Origin: JANNUT01 sp046331425
GTDB lineage: Bacteria; Acidobacteriota; Polarisedimenticolia; J045
Length of the DNA: 64,000 nt
Reading direction: 5' to 3'
Assembly: GCA_046331425.1 (NCBI GenBank)
Contig: JAXLQU010000001.1
Span: 62,001-126,000 of the forward strand
Numbering within the stretch: the first letter of the stretch is position 1; every line of letters begins with the position of its first letter. The notes beneath the pieces are model-generated. The model saw only the letters and a list, made by a program, of their open reading frames with translations, did no database searches and had not been told where the DNA came from. This document shows, piece by piece, positions 24,855-33,409 of this stretch. The position numbers and the translations under genes are program-made.

Positions 24855-25790
24855 ATGAGGAGCGGCGCCAGAATCCAACCCGACCCTGCCGCGGCGCTGT
24901 CGAACGCCGTCGCCACCCTGATTCAGCGCGCGTCCAAGCACGCCGATCAACTGCACCGGGACGATGTCGCTGCGGTTCACGAGTTTCGCAAAGCAGTGCG
25001 GCGCGCTCGCGGGCTGGTCAGCTTTGCACGCGATCTCTGCGAGCCAGCGGGTCACGCCGAGGTTGCAGCGATCTTGCGCGAGGCGTTTCGGAGCACCGGG
25101 GCACTCCGCGATTCGGCTGTAAGGCTCGAGCTGCTGGACGAGCTTCACCACGCGGCGGCACTCGATCCACTCGGCCGTTCGGTGCGCGAGGCGCTCAGTT
25201 CCGAGTTGCCGACACGCGAACGAGCCGCGCTGGTGCTCACGGCGGCGGCACAGGCAGTGGCAGCAGCTCTCCCCTCGTTTCAATCGTCACTCGACCCGAA
25301 TCTCGACATGGATCGGCTCGAAGGGGCGTTGGAGCGCGCCAACCGTCGGGTGCGTCGCGCCTTTCGTCGCGCGTTCGAGAGTGGCGAGGACGAGGCGTTC
25401 CACGATTGGCGCAAACGCCTCAAGGATTGGCGAGCGATCCACGATGTGATCGATGACTGGGGTGAGTGCGGGCCACTCGGCGAACGGCGCGAGCTCGCCG
25501 CCATGACACAACGATTTGGGGCGCTTACTGACCTGATTCTGTTGCAGCGGACGGTCCAGGAGCGCAGTGAGCGGCATAGTACCGGCCCGCTGCTACGCAC
25601 GATCCAGCGCCGCATCGACGCACGCAAACGCTTCCTGTTGTCGTGGGGTGCACGACGACACGCGGCGGCTCCCGCGCGAGTTGCCGCCCGCTTACGTGGC
25701 GCGCTCGAAGCTACCTGGCGCGGCCGCGAAAGAAAAAGCGCGAGCGGCCCGATCCGCCGCTCGCGCCGACTTCCCGAGGGCGCGCCTTAG
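24855..25790 (+). CDS. CHAD domain protein
   Basis: The 311-residue protein carries the two-fold CHAD helical repeat. Each half opens with a conserved His/Arg/Lys motif: VHEFRKAVRRARG near residue 37 and FHDWRKRLKDWR near residue 180. CHAD proteins bind polyphosphate through these basic residues. No CYTH domain is fused. It is cytoplasmic and divergent from sixA, which supports a shared role around phosphate or polyphosphate. The last 20 residues (RKSASGPIRRSRR region) are encoded by a GC-rich hairpin that looks like the terminator of the opposite gene, so the C-terminal tail may have been extended secondarily. Confidence 0.9.
   Translation: MRSGARIQPDPAAALSNAVATLIQRASKHADQLHRDDVAAVHEFRKAVRRARGLVSFARDLCEPAGHAEVAAILREAFRSTGALRDSAVRLELLDELHHAAALDPLGRSVREALSSELPTRERAALVLTAAAQAVAAALPSFQSSLDPNLDMDRLEGALERANRRVRRAFRRAFESGEDEAFHDWRKRLKDWRAIHDVIDDWGECGPLGERRELAAMTQRFGALTDLILLQRTVQERSERHSTGPLLRTIQRRIDARKRFLLSWGARRHAAAPARVAARLRGALEATWRGRERKSASGPIRRSRRLPEGAP
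25733..25766 (-). terminator. Rho-independent terminator for the minus-strand duplicated-domain gene
   Basis: GCGCGAGCGGC (25738-25748) pairs perfectly with GCCGCTCGCGC (25756-25766) around a 7-base loop. On the minus strand the hairpin is followed by TTTTTCTTTC. It lies 46 bases after the stop of the gene ending at 25812 and inside the 3' end of the CHAD gene. Confidence 0.75.
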
Positions 25791-25811
25791 GCGCCATCGG
25801 TTCTCGATCGA

Positions 25812-26579
25812 TCAGTTGGGGAACAACTGCTGCAGCACCACGGTGTCGCCCTGCAACACCTCGATCAGCTTGCCGCGAGGGTCGAACGTCAACGGCAGCT
25901 TGCCCGGCTCGCTCGGCTGCGCGAACTCGACCTCGCCTTCGATGTGTGTGGTGCCAGGCACCGGCTGAGCGTCGATGGTGGCGACCACGACACCGTCGAC
26001 ACGCAACGTGTAGCTGCCCGCCGGCACGTCTTCGATTTCTACGTTGAAGCGGTTCTTGCCGGACCCGCTGCGCAGCCGGACCTTCCCATCGGCACCCGGG
26101 ATGACGCCGGTGGAGACCAACGGGGTCCGTCGATCGGCATCTGTTCCAGAGCCGACACCACCCGGTCCGGGCTGAGTCGGCACCGCCACACTCAACAGCG
26201 CTTGACCGTTTCGCAGGACGTCGATCCGCTGACCGCGGGGATCGAAGGTCAGCGGCAACACGCCCACATCATCGCCCTGTGGGTTGCGGAACTTGATCTC
26301 GCCGCGACCGAGTCCATTGACCGTGATGGTTCCGACCGAGACGCCGGCCACCTGCAGATCGGCTGGGCCCGGCGCGAGCTGCTCGACCTGCACCTTGAAT
26401 AGTTCCTGCGACCCCTTCTGGCGATAGACCGCCTTGCCGGAAGCGTCGGGATCGATTCCAGAATTGACGAGTCGAATGACAACGCGTTGCTCGTTGCTGT
26501 TCTTGGCGATTGCGGCCGGTACCGCTGCGGCCAGAGCCATCAGGGTCAATGCGGTCACTCGCGTGCAGATACGGTTCAT
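25812..26579 (-). CDS. Exported protein with two tandem copies of an unknown domain
   Basis: The 255-residue protein has a signal peptide ending near AAVPAAIAK. The mature part is a duplication. The first copy reads LFKVQVEQLAPGPADLQVAG, then VSVGTITVN, then LPLTFDPRGQRIDVLRNGQA. The second reads FNVEIEDVPAGSYTLRVDG, then VVVATIDAQ, then LPLTFDPRGKLIEVLQGDTV. The shared LPLTFDPRG-x-I-VL block makes the repeat plain. Each unit of roughly 85 residues is strand-rich, compatible with an Ig-like or similar beta fold, separated by a Gly/Thr-rich linker. The function is not known. It follows the second sulfatase-like gene on the same strand order, 76 bases downstream in position, and ends at a good terminator. 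Confidence 0.75.
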   Translation of the reverse strand: MNRICTRVTALTLMALAAAVPAAIAKNSNEQRVVIRLVNSGIDPDASGKAVYRQKGSQELFKVQVEQLAPGPADLQVAGVSVGTITVNGLGRGEIKFRNPQGDDVGVLPLTFDPRGQRIDVLRNGQALLSVAVPTQPGPGGVGSGTDADRRTPLVSTGVIPGADGKVRLRSGSGKNRFNVEIEDVPAGSYTLRVDGVVVATIDAQPVPGTTHIEGEVEFAQPSEPGKLPLTFDPRGKLIEVLQGDTVVLQQLFPN

Positions 26580-26655
26580 AGAGAGTTCTCCTCCAGGTTG
26601 GGCCTGTGATCAGTGGGCTCCCGCAGGAGAGGGGGACTGCAAGTTTGATACCTCG

Positions 26656-28614
26656 CTATTGAAGTTTTTCGATCCGATCTCGAATCCGCGCGGCGTCGGT
26701 GGGGGACGGGCCATGCCGCAACAGTTCCTGATAGTCCGCGATTGCTCCCGCGCGATCTCCCGCTTCGGCGCGAAGTTCGGCCCGTGCGAGGCGGGCCGGA
26801 GCATGACCGGGATCCAATCCCAGCGCTCGATCGAGGAGTGGCAGCGCGCGAGACGGATCGTTCATTCGACGGGCGAGTGTCGCGTTCAGCGCCAACAGTT
26901 CGGCGTCCTCGACCCCACGCCTATCGGCGTCGTCCAAGACGCGCCGTGCGCCGATACCGTCCCCCTTTTGCAACCGGACCAACGCCAAGACCAAAACGGC
27001 GTCGGCATGTCGCGGCGCGAGCTCGATCGCGCGCGCCAACGCGCGTTCGGCAGCGTCGAATCGTTCTTTGCCGCGCGCCCGTTCTGCGCCGCCCAGCAGG
27101 AACCAGGCTTGAGCATCATTCGGTGTTTGCTCGGCCGCGGCGGCGAATCGCGCCGCCGCATCGTTCGCTCGACCGGCACCCAACAGGGCGCGGCCCAAGG
27201 TCAGGAGCGCGAACGGATTGTGCGGGTCGCGCGCCAGCAACGGCTCGAGCCGCGTGATCGCGGCTTCGGCTCGACCCGCGGCCAAGTCCTCACGAGCTCG
27301 ATCGATCTGGTTCAACGTCGCGATCTGTGTCTTTGTGTCGGGCAGCGCCGCCAGGTCCTTGGGTCGAGTGCCGCCTGAGGCGTAACCCAACGCGGCGAGT
27401 TCTTCCAGACGCTGGCGATCCGCATCGCTCGTGGGGGTCGTGGGGGCGCTCGCTACCAAGGCGTCCCAACGCGCATACGCATCTGGAACAGCGGCGCGTG
27501 CCGCATCGTTGCCGCTGCTGCGATTGGTGGTTTCGCCCGGGTCGCGCCGCAAGTCGTAACGCTCGGGGATCGGCGCGGCGATCCACTTGTCGTCGCCACG
27601 CACCAAGGCTGTGGATGGCGCCCAGCCAAAGCCGTGCAATGGATAGATGGTTTCCATTTCATAACTCGATGTCCAACGGGTTACGGAGCCGCGCATCAAC
27701 CCTAGTAACGAGCGTCCACTGGCTGCAGGCAGCGGTGCCTGCTTCATCAGATCCAGCAGGGTAGGAGCGAGATCGATCAGTCCGACCCGCGGGCTGACGA
27801 CACGTGCTGCCGGTACGCCCGGCCCGGCCACGATCAGCGGAACGTGTTGTGTCGACTGATAGAGAAACAGCCCGTGCTGCTGCTCGCCATGATCGCCCAG
27901 CGATTCACCATGATCGCCGGCGACCGCCACGATCAACGAGCGATCGAGCCCGCGCTGTTTCAGCGCCGCCAACAGCGAGCCCAATGCGTCGTCCATGGCG
28001 GCGATTTCGCCATCGTAGGGTGCACCGCTCCAGCGCGATCGGAACGGTTCGGGCGGCACGTAGGGATGATGCGGATCGTAGTAGTGCACCCAAAGGAAAA
28101 ACGGCGAGTCGACCCCTTCCAGCAGCGATAGCGCAGCGGCGTTGACCTGAACTGCCGAGCGCTCGCGCCAGTCGAACCATTCGCGCGAGCCGACCCGCAC
28201 GCGATCATCGAAGCGGTCGAAACCTTGCGCGATTCCGGTATCGCGATCGAGTACTGCCGCGCCAACCGCGGCCAGCGTCACGTATCCGGCGCGCTTCAAG
28301 CTTTCAGCCAACGTCTGTTCGGCCGGCGCGAGTCGATCGAGTGCGTTGTCCAGCACGCCATGTTCACGCGGTGTACGTGCGGTGAACAGCGAGGCATGGG
28401 CCGGCAGCGTAAGCGGAACCGGAGACTGGGCCTGAGCAAACCGCACGCCCCGCTTGGCGAGCGCATCGATCTGCGGGGTGCGTGATGGGTTCGCTCCGTA
28501 GCACCCCAAGCGGTCGACGCGGGTCGTGTCGAGCGTCACCAACAGAAGCGACGGTTGAGGTGCCGCAACAGCGGGCGGAGCCGCCGCCAGCAATCCGATG
28601 AACGCCCACCACAT
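26656..28614 (-). CDS. Exported sulfatase-like hydrolase with long C-terminal TPR array
   Basis: From ATG 28614 the protein is 652 residues with a signal peptide ending AVAAP. LLLVTLDTTRVDRLGCYG opens the sulfatase/alkaline phosphatase core. The catalytic site is Thr69-L-P-A-His, then ASLFTAR, with Thr where sulfatases have Cys or Ser. AVAGDHGESLGDHGE supplies later metal ligands. The C-terminal 230 residues are TPR units (AAITRLEPLLARDPHNPFAL, FDAAERALARAIELAPRHAD, ALPLLDRALGLDPGHAPA). It shares architecture and the Thr site with the 18686-20530 protein, from which it differs in having more TPR. The start given places the signal peptide at the N-terminus; a longer frame runs into a terminator hairpin. 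Confidence 0.85.
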   Translation of the reverse strand: MWWAFIGLLAAAPPAVAAPQPSLLLVTLDTTRVDRLGCYGANPSRTPQIDALAKRGVRFAQAQSPVPLTLPAHASLFTARTPREHGVLDNALDRLAPAEQTLAESLKRAGYVTLAAVGAAVLDRDTGIAQGFDRFDDRVRVGSREWFDWRERSAVQVNAAALSLLEGVDSPFFLWVHYYDPHHPYVPPEPFRSRWSGAPYDGEIAAMDDALGSLLAALKQRGLDRSLIVAVAGDHGESLGDHGEQQHGLFLYQSTQHVPLIVAGPGVPAARVVSPRVGLIDLAPTLLDLMKQAPLPAASGRSLLGLMRGSVTRWTSSYEMETIYPLHGFGWAPSTALVRGDDKWIAAPIPERYDLRRDPGETTNRSSGNDAARAAVPDAYARWDALVASAPTTPTSDADRQRLEELAALGYASGGTRPKDLAALPDTKTQIATLNQIDRAREDLAAGRAEAAITRLEPLLARDPHNPFALLTLGRALLGAGRANDAAARFAAAAEQTPNDAQAWFLLGGAERARGKERFDAAERALARAIELAPRHADAVLVLALVRLQKGDGIGARRVLDDADRRGVEDAELLALNATLARRMNDPSRALPLLDRALGLDPGHAPARLARAELRAEAGDRAGAIADYQELLRHGPSPTDAARIRDRIEKLQ

Positions 28615-28646
28615 GCGCGGATTGTAGGGCCAGTCTTCGGCGACAG

Positions 28647-28678
28647 AAAAAAACGCCGGCGATCTCTCGCCGGCGTTT
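28647..28678 (-). terminator. Rho-independent terminator of the protease operon
   Basis: AAACGCCGGCGA (28651-28662) and TCGCCGGCGTTT (28667-28678) make a perfect 12-bp stem with a TCTC loop. On the minus strand it is followed by a run of seven T. It begins 32 bases after the stop of the metalloprotease gene at 28710 and precedes the second sulfatase-like gene. Confidence 0.9.
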
Positions 28679-28709
28679 GACATCGACCGTTATGTCTGGA
28701 CGATCGCGA

Positions 28710-31700
28710 CTAGGGGCTTTCCTGTCCGCAGGCGTTCAACCCGCGCACCAAGTAGAAATAGTTCTGAGCCGACGCCCCTTCATCGAGGTCTTCGTAGAGT
28801 GTGGCCGCGGTGTCGATGAGCGGTGCGAAGCCGCCCGGTTGCGGTGTGGTCGATCGCAGCACGCGATAGCTGGTCGAGTTGGCGGTGGACTGCCAGCTCA
28901 ATCGCAGATGCGCGCGATTGACCAGCGAAATCGAGAGCGTGTTGACTGTCCCGGCCGCCGCTTGACTGGTCGAGGTGATCGCCGAGACGCGAACAGTATT
29001 GGTATCGGTCACGCCGTTGTTGTTGGGGCCAGAGGAACAGGCCTCATTGTTTTCGGCACGCACGATGTAGTAGAGCGTGCCGGTCGCCGGCGCGGTCGTA
29101 TCGAGATAAGTCGTGCCGCTCACGCCGTCGGCGATCAAGGTTGCTGGTGACGGCGTGAAGCTGGGAGACGTGGAGCGATAGATCGCGTAGGTCCCGCTCG
29201 CGCCACTGCCCCAAGAGACGGCTGCCGACCAGTCGACTTGGACCCCACCTGCACCGCAAGGCGCGGTGTCGAACGCGCGGGTGGCACCAGCGAACGCCGG
29301 TGCGGCGCCGCAGGAACCGCAGGCGGCGTAGTCCGCCAAGCGACCATCCTTGAGGATGAAGTCGTCCACGGTCCAACCTCCGCGCTGGTCGGTGGCGTTA
29401 CTACGTTGACGGAACTCGAAGTAGACCGCTGCCTTGCCATCCACGACACCGGTCAGATCGAAACTCTGCGTCAGATAGCCGTTGTCGCTGACGAACGAGC
29501 CCTCGCTGCGATAGACAGGCACGCCCTGAGGTGTGAATACCCAAAGCTGCGCGTCGTCGTTGGGTTCGACCGACAGACCGCGATAGAAGATCAGCTTCGT
29601 GCTTCGCCATGCCGTCGCATTGAAGGTTGGTGTGCGGGCTATCTGGCTGCTGACGTTCGGTTCGTAGTTTCCGGGGTTGGCACCAAGGCCGGTGAGGTCG
29701 TGCCCCAACGCCTTGCTGTTGTTGTAGGCCCGGCTCGGGTCGCCGCCACCGATTCCTTGAGGCGTATCGATTTGCCACTCCCCCTGCAAGGTCCAACCTG
29801 AGAGTCCATTCTCGAAGTTCTGCTGGTAGTAGACGCCCGGCACAAGCCCGGTATCGAAGCTGAACGGTTGGCCAGCGTTGTCGATGATCGTCTGATTGCC
29901 GAAGGTGTCGGCCGTTCGAACACGGAAGTACACGCGCTGACATTGATTGAACTGGTTGAGCACCGTGGCGTGGCTGGTGGTCAGCGTGAGGTCGCTGGAT
30001 GTTTGACCAAGCGCCGGTGTCGTACCCCAATCGACCACCGTCGTGCCCGGCTCGCTGGTGTTGAACGAGATCGTGCCGCGCGCATTGGTAATGGTGTTGA
30101 CCCCCAAGGCCGAGACCCCGGGCCCGACACAATCGAGCACCGAGGTGTCGTAGGAGGTGGCCGGAGTTCCCGTACCGTCGTCACTGTCGGCGTACGTCAC
30201 GGTCAGCGTGTCGCCGTGACTGGTCTGCAGTTTCCCATCGTGCACCGGCGCCCCTGCGAGGGTTTGAATCGAACCCTCGAAGCGGCTGGTATTGACGCCC
30301 GTCTCGGTGACCACCACCAGTTCGGGCTGAGTCTCGGTGCTGCTCGTCACGCGCAACACCGCGGTGTCGATCGCCTGCGGGTTGAGGTTCAGATCGAGAT
30401 CGATCACGCGGAACGTGGCGGTGTCGGTGCACGAGACCACCGATTGATTGATGGTGACGCGGCCACCGTGACACGGCTGAAGTCCATCACCGAAGTTGCC
30501 GAGTGTTTCGAAGTGGTAGTACTGCGCGCCGTTGTTGGCGATCGCGAGATTGCCCGCCGGGTCGGTCGAGCGTGCCTCGTACCAATAGACCGTGCATCCC
30601 TGCAGACCCGACAGGTTGATCGAGTGAGCCGTCGTGCGCGGATCGCCCGTGGCGATGGTCGTGGGAGGCTTGAGCTGACCCCACAACAGCACGGTGTCGG
30701 CGATCTCGTTGGTCTGCCACGTGATGGTCGCAGCCGAATCGCTGACGTTGGTGTCGGCCACGGAGGAGATCTGCGGAAGCACGCAGTCTGCTGCCGCGGT
30801 TGCTTGGCGCACGACATTCACGCCGCCAGAACCGTCGTTGACGTCGATGTACTCGACATTCATCACGTCGGCGTTCTTGATCGAGAGTTGACCGTCACCA
30901 TGCACCGCCGGCCCAGGGGTCGAGAGAATCGTGCCGGTGTAGGTCGATGCGCCGGGCGCCGACTGCGTCAGGGTGACCGTCTCGAACGCCGGCTCGCTAT
31001 CGGACCAGACCTTGACCGTGATGCTGCCGGGTGCGGCGTTGGCGTCCTTGACGCGCAGGCCGACCACACGCGAGCAACTGTAGGTGCTTTGATCGAACTT
31101 CACAGATCCGGCCAGCGGCTGTCCCGCGGCTTGCGTGCAGGCAGAGACCGGACTCTCACACGCGCTGTTGCTCCCCAACGCCTGCACCCGGTAGTAGACC
31201 GGCTGCTCGTTGGCCAACAGATCGTCGGTGAATGTCGTGGTCGGAGCGTTGACCTCGCCCACGATAACTTGAGCGTAGGTGCAGCCCAGATCGTTGCGCA
31301 GGATTCGATACTTGCCGGCGCCCGAGACCGCACCCCAGGTCAATTCGACCGAGTTCGACAGCCCCTTGGCTTGCGTGATCACCGGCTTGGCGAGACTCGG
31401 GCACCCCGCGCTGTTCTTGTTGGTGGTGTCGGCGGCGGTACCGCAGGCCAGATTGTGGCGCGCGAACGCATCGAAGATCGCCTTTGCGTGCGGGGTTCCG
31501 TTGTTGAGGTTGCCGTCGTCGTCATCGGCGACGCGCAGCTTGTGATACCAACTGTTGGTGCCGCAGCCGTCGGAGCTGGGTAGCGAGCAGTTGTACGCGT
31601 TGCCGCCCGAACCGTTGCGCGACTGATAGAACAATCGCTCGGCGGTTTGCCAGGCACTGTCGGCGTCCAGGCCGATCGCGGTCAGATCGCGAGTCGCCAG

Positions 31701-32255
31701 GTCGAACATCGCTTCGGAGCTGGGGTAGCTCTCGCAGTGCACTTCCTTACCGCACGGCCCGCCGCCGCCGCCGCAGTTGTTGGTCAAGAAGTTCTGCGGG
31801 GTTGCGGGTGTGTGCTGCGTGCGGGCGTTCCAGTCCATGTCGCGGATGCCGGTGCATGTGAGGCAGGTGTCGCCGTAACCGCTGCAGGTTTGCGACAAGT
31901 AGAACCCGCGTCCCACACAGGACAATCGAGCCTCGAAGATCGCAACCACATCGGCATAAGACTCGGAGGTGTTGTCGTAGCCGCCGCCGTCGTTTTGATC
32001 CAGACCATGACCCCACTCGTGAACGAACACACCTTGCAGCTCACCGGTATTTCCGCAGCCTCCACCCGATCGATAGAAGTTGACGGAGCCATTCCAAAAG
32101 GCATTGCAGGTGCTGCTGATGTTCACGTTCGATGTAACTTGCGATTTCAACCAGGCATTGTTGGGCAGCCATGCACGCCCTTTGGCCATCACCAAGTTGA
32201 GGTGATAGAAGGCCGAGCGGGATGAGTGGGTATTTCCAGGTGATGAGCCGGAGGA
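28710..32255 (-). CDS. Secreted zinc metalloprotease, catalytic and C-terminal part (after frameshift)
   Basis: This frame continues the gene starting at 33409 after a 1-base slip near 32250. It opens at SSGSSPGNTH and contains VFVHEWGHGLDQNDGG, the HExxH zinc site, with Glu in TSESYADVVAIF as candidate third ligand. Many paired Cys follow (TCSGYGDTCLTC). Then come repeated beta domains: several Ig-like units with DTAVLRVTSSTETQPE and HSINLSGLQGCTVYWYEARS, a jelly-roll-like module (YYQQNFENGLSGWTLQGEW), and fibronectin III-like units with Val-Tyr-Arg-Ser repeats. The protein ends YFYLVRGLNACGQESP. The tail modules are shared with the subtilase upstream, and the catalytic part with the gene at 40492. 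Repaired, the whole protein is about 1,566 residues. Confidence 0.85.
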   Translation of the reverse strand, partial: SSGSSPGNTHSSRSAFYHLNLVMAKGRAWLPNNAWLKSQVTSNVNISSTCNAFWNGSVNFYRSGGGCGNTGELQGVFVHEWGHGLDQNDGGGYDNTSESYADVVAIFEARLSCVGRGFYLSQTCSGYGDTCLTCTGIRDMDWNARTQHTPATPQNFLTNNCGGGGGPCGKEVHCESYPSSEAMFDLATRDLTAIGLDADSAWQTAERLFYQSRNGSGGNAYNCSLPSSDGCGTNSWYHKLRVADDDDGNLNNGTPHAKAIFDAFARHNLACGTAADTTNKNSAGCPSLAKPVITQAKGLSNSVELTWGAVSGAGKYRILRNDLGCTYAQVIVGEVNAPTTTFTDDLLANEQPVYYRVQALGSNSACESPVSACTQAAGQPLAGSVKFDQSTYSCSRVVGLRVKDANAAPGSITVKVWSDSEPAFETVTLTQSAPGASTYTGTILSTPGPAVHGDGQLSIKNADVMNVEYIDVNDGSGGVNVVRQATAAADCVLPQISSVADTNVSDSAATITWQTNEIADTVLLWGQLKPPTTIATGDPRTTAHSINLSGLQGCTVYWYEARSTDPAGNLAIANNGAQYYHFETLGNFGDGLQPCHGGRVTINQSVVSCTDTATFRVIDLDLNLNPQAIDTAVLRVTSSTETQPELVVVTETGVNTSRFEGSIQTLAGAPVHDGKLQTSHGDTLTVTYADSDDGTGTPATSYDTSVLDCVGPGVSALGVNTITNARGTISFNTSEPGTTVVDWGTTPALGQTSSDLTLTTSHATVLNQFNQCQRVYFRVRTADTFGNQTIIDNAGQPFSFDTGLVPGVYYQQNFENGLSGWTLQGEWQIDTPQGIGGGDPSRAYNNSKALGHDLTGLGANPGNYEPNVSSQIARTPTFNATAWRSTKLIFYRGLSVEPNDDAQLWVFTPQGVPVYRSEGSFVSDNGYLTQSFDLTGVVDGKAAVYFEFRQRSNATDQRGGWTVDDFILKDGRLADYAACGSCGAAPAFAGATRAFDTAPCGAGGVQVDWSAAVSWGSGASGTYAIYRSTSPSFTPSPATLIADGVSGTTYLDTTAPATGTLYYIVRAENNEACSSGPNNNGVTDTNTVRVSAITSTSQAAAGTVNTLSISLVNRAHLRLSWQSTANSTSYRVLRSTTPQPGGFAPLIDTAATLYEDLDEGASAQNYFYLVRGLNACGQESP

Positions 32256-33409
32256 ACAGCGCAGTCGGTTCCTGGACCCGAGCCCAAGTTCAAATAGTCG
32301 TCGCACAGTGTGGTTTGATTGACCGGGCCGCAGTTGTCGCTGATGCGGATGTACTTTCCGTCGAGCGTCGTGCGGATCGATGAACCGAGCGAGCTGCAAC
32401 TGTACAGCCCTTCATCTCCCGCGTACTGCACCGCGCCGCCGTCCTCCGTGTACTCGGCGAACGGCATCGGGAAGTTCGGTTGCTCCTGACCGGAGGGCCC
32501 GGCCCCGTCGTTCGACAGCGGATACACGCCGCCGCGCAATTGCTCGTACCGCGTGTCGTCGTAGAAGCTGACGATCGACCCATCATGCGCGTCGACTTCG
32601 GCCACCCACTTCGGAGCTTCACCAGCGACGTTGACAGAGAACTTCCAGACCAAGCGATGCACCAGGCCTTGGCCGCGTGCGCCATCCCACGCCGCTCGGC
32701 CGTCACCGCGCGGATCGAGCGGTTTGAGTTGCAGGAGCGGTTCGAACTGCTGCTCGAGGCGTTCGCCGGGACCGACACCGAGATAGGCGTCGAGCCGCGA
32801 TCGAGCCTCGTCGCGCGACAACGCGGGGATTGGCGAAACGGCGACAGGGCCGATCGCGTAGGCACCGAACGCCACCAAGTTGCCTTGCACGATGTGGAAG
32901 TCGTAGCGCGCTCCGAAGACCGGAACGCCGCCCACCGCCTGTCGCAACGTCACCTGCCAACTGCGATCGTTGAGTTGCACGGTGGCAGCGCGGTCGAGCG
33001 CCAATTCCGGTTTCCAGTTGCCCAAAAGCAGCGCGTGCTGCTCGAGAAACTCGCGTGCGAGTGCTTCCAGTTGATCGATCGTCGGCGCGTTGCCGGCGGG
33101 TAGGTTGTTGCCGGGGCCGGCGAACCACTCGATTCCGTGACCGCTTGCCAAGGTGGGCAGGCCGGTGCGTTCGTCCAGAAACGCGTCCCAACCGCCGTTT
33201 TGCGCCGAGAAGCTCTGCCAGCCGGCGCGCAATGGATCGCCTTGCGGCAACGTGCGTGTGTCGATCGCCTTGATCCCGATCACGGCGCCCGGATCGTCGA
33301 TCGTCTTGGCATCGAAACGTGATGGGTCGCGGCGATCGGTGAGCGCCCATGCGGCGCTTGCACAGACGAGGACGAGGCCCAAGCTCGAGCAGGTTCTCAG
33401 TGAGATCAC
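32189..33409 (-). CDS. Secreted zinc metalloprotease, signal and propeptide part (before frameshift)
   Basis: The 406-residue frame has a signal peptide (LGLVLVCASAAWALT), then a fungalysin/thermolysin-type propeptide (ARYDFHIVQGNLVAFG, KFSVNVAGEAPKWVAEVDAH, DGSIVSFYDDTRYEQLRGGV). It stays parallel to the paralogue at 40492 up to GPGTDCAVP, where the paralogue goes on to SGSSAGNTH. Here the frame reads PAHHLEIPTHPARP and stops, while SGSSPGNTH is found in the next frame. One missing base near 32250 in the minus-strand TTCCTCC run explains this. The true coding part therefore ends near 32250. The start overlaps the subtilase stop by 4 bases, so both proteases are made from one message. Confidence 0.85.
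   Translation of the reverse strand: MISLRTCSSLGLVLVCASAAWALTDRRDPSRFDAKTIDDPGAVIGIKAIDTRTLPQGDPLRAGWQSFSAQNGGWDAFLDERTGLPTLASGHGIEWFAGPGNNLPAGNAPTIDQLEALAREFLEQHALLLGNWKPELALDRAATVQLNDRSWQVTLRQAVGGVPVFGARYDFHIVQGNLVAFGAYAIGPVAVSPIPALSRDEARSRLDAYLGVGPGERLEQQFEPLLQLKPLDPRGDGRAAWDGARGQGLVHRLVWKFSVNVAGEAPKWVAEVDAHDGSIVSFYDDTRYEQLRGGVYPLSNDGAGPSGQEQPNFPMPFAEYTEDGGAVQYAGDEGLYSCSSLGSSIRTTLDGKYIRISDNCGPVNQTTLCDDYLNLGSGPGTDCAVPPAHHLEIPTHPARPSITSTW

Noticed and set aside
29868..31583. A 571-codon plus-strand open frame opposite the metalloprotease
   Set aside because: It is the shadow of a GC-rich coding strand: Arg/Val/Asp/Gly-rich, no motifs, and the opposite strand has recognisable domains throughout.
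32189..32399. Two separate adjacent genes for the metalloprotease instead of one frameshifted gene
   Set aside because: The paralogue at 40492 reads continuously through the same place, and the two frames overlap exactly at the matching residue.
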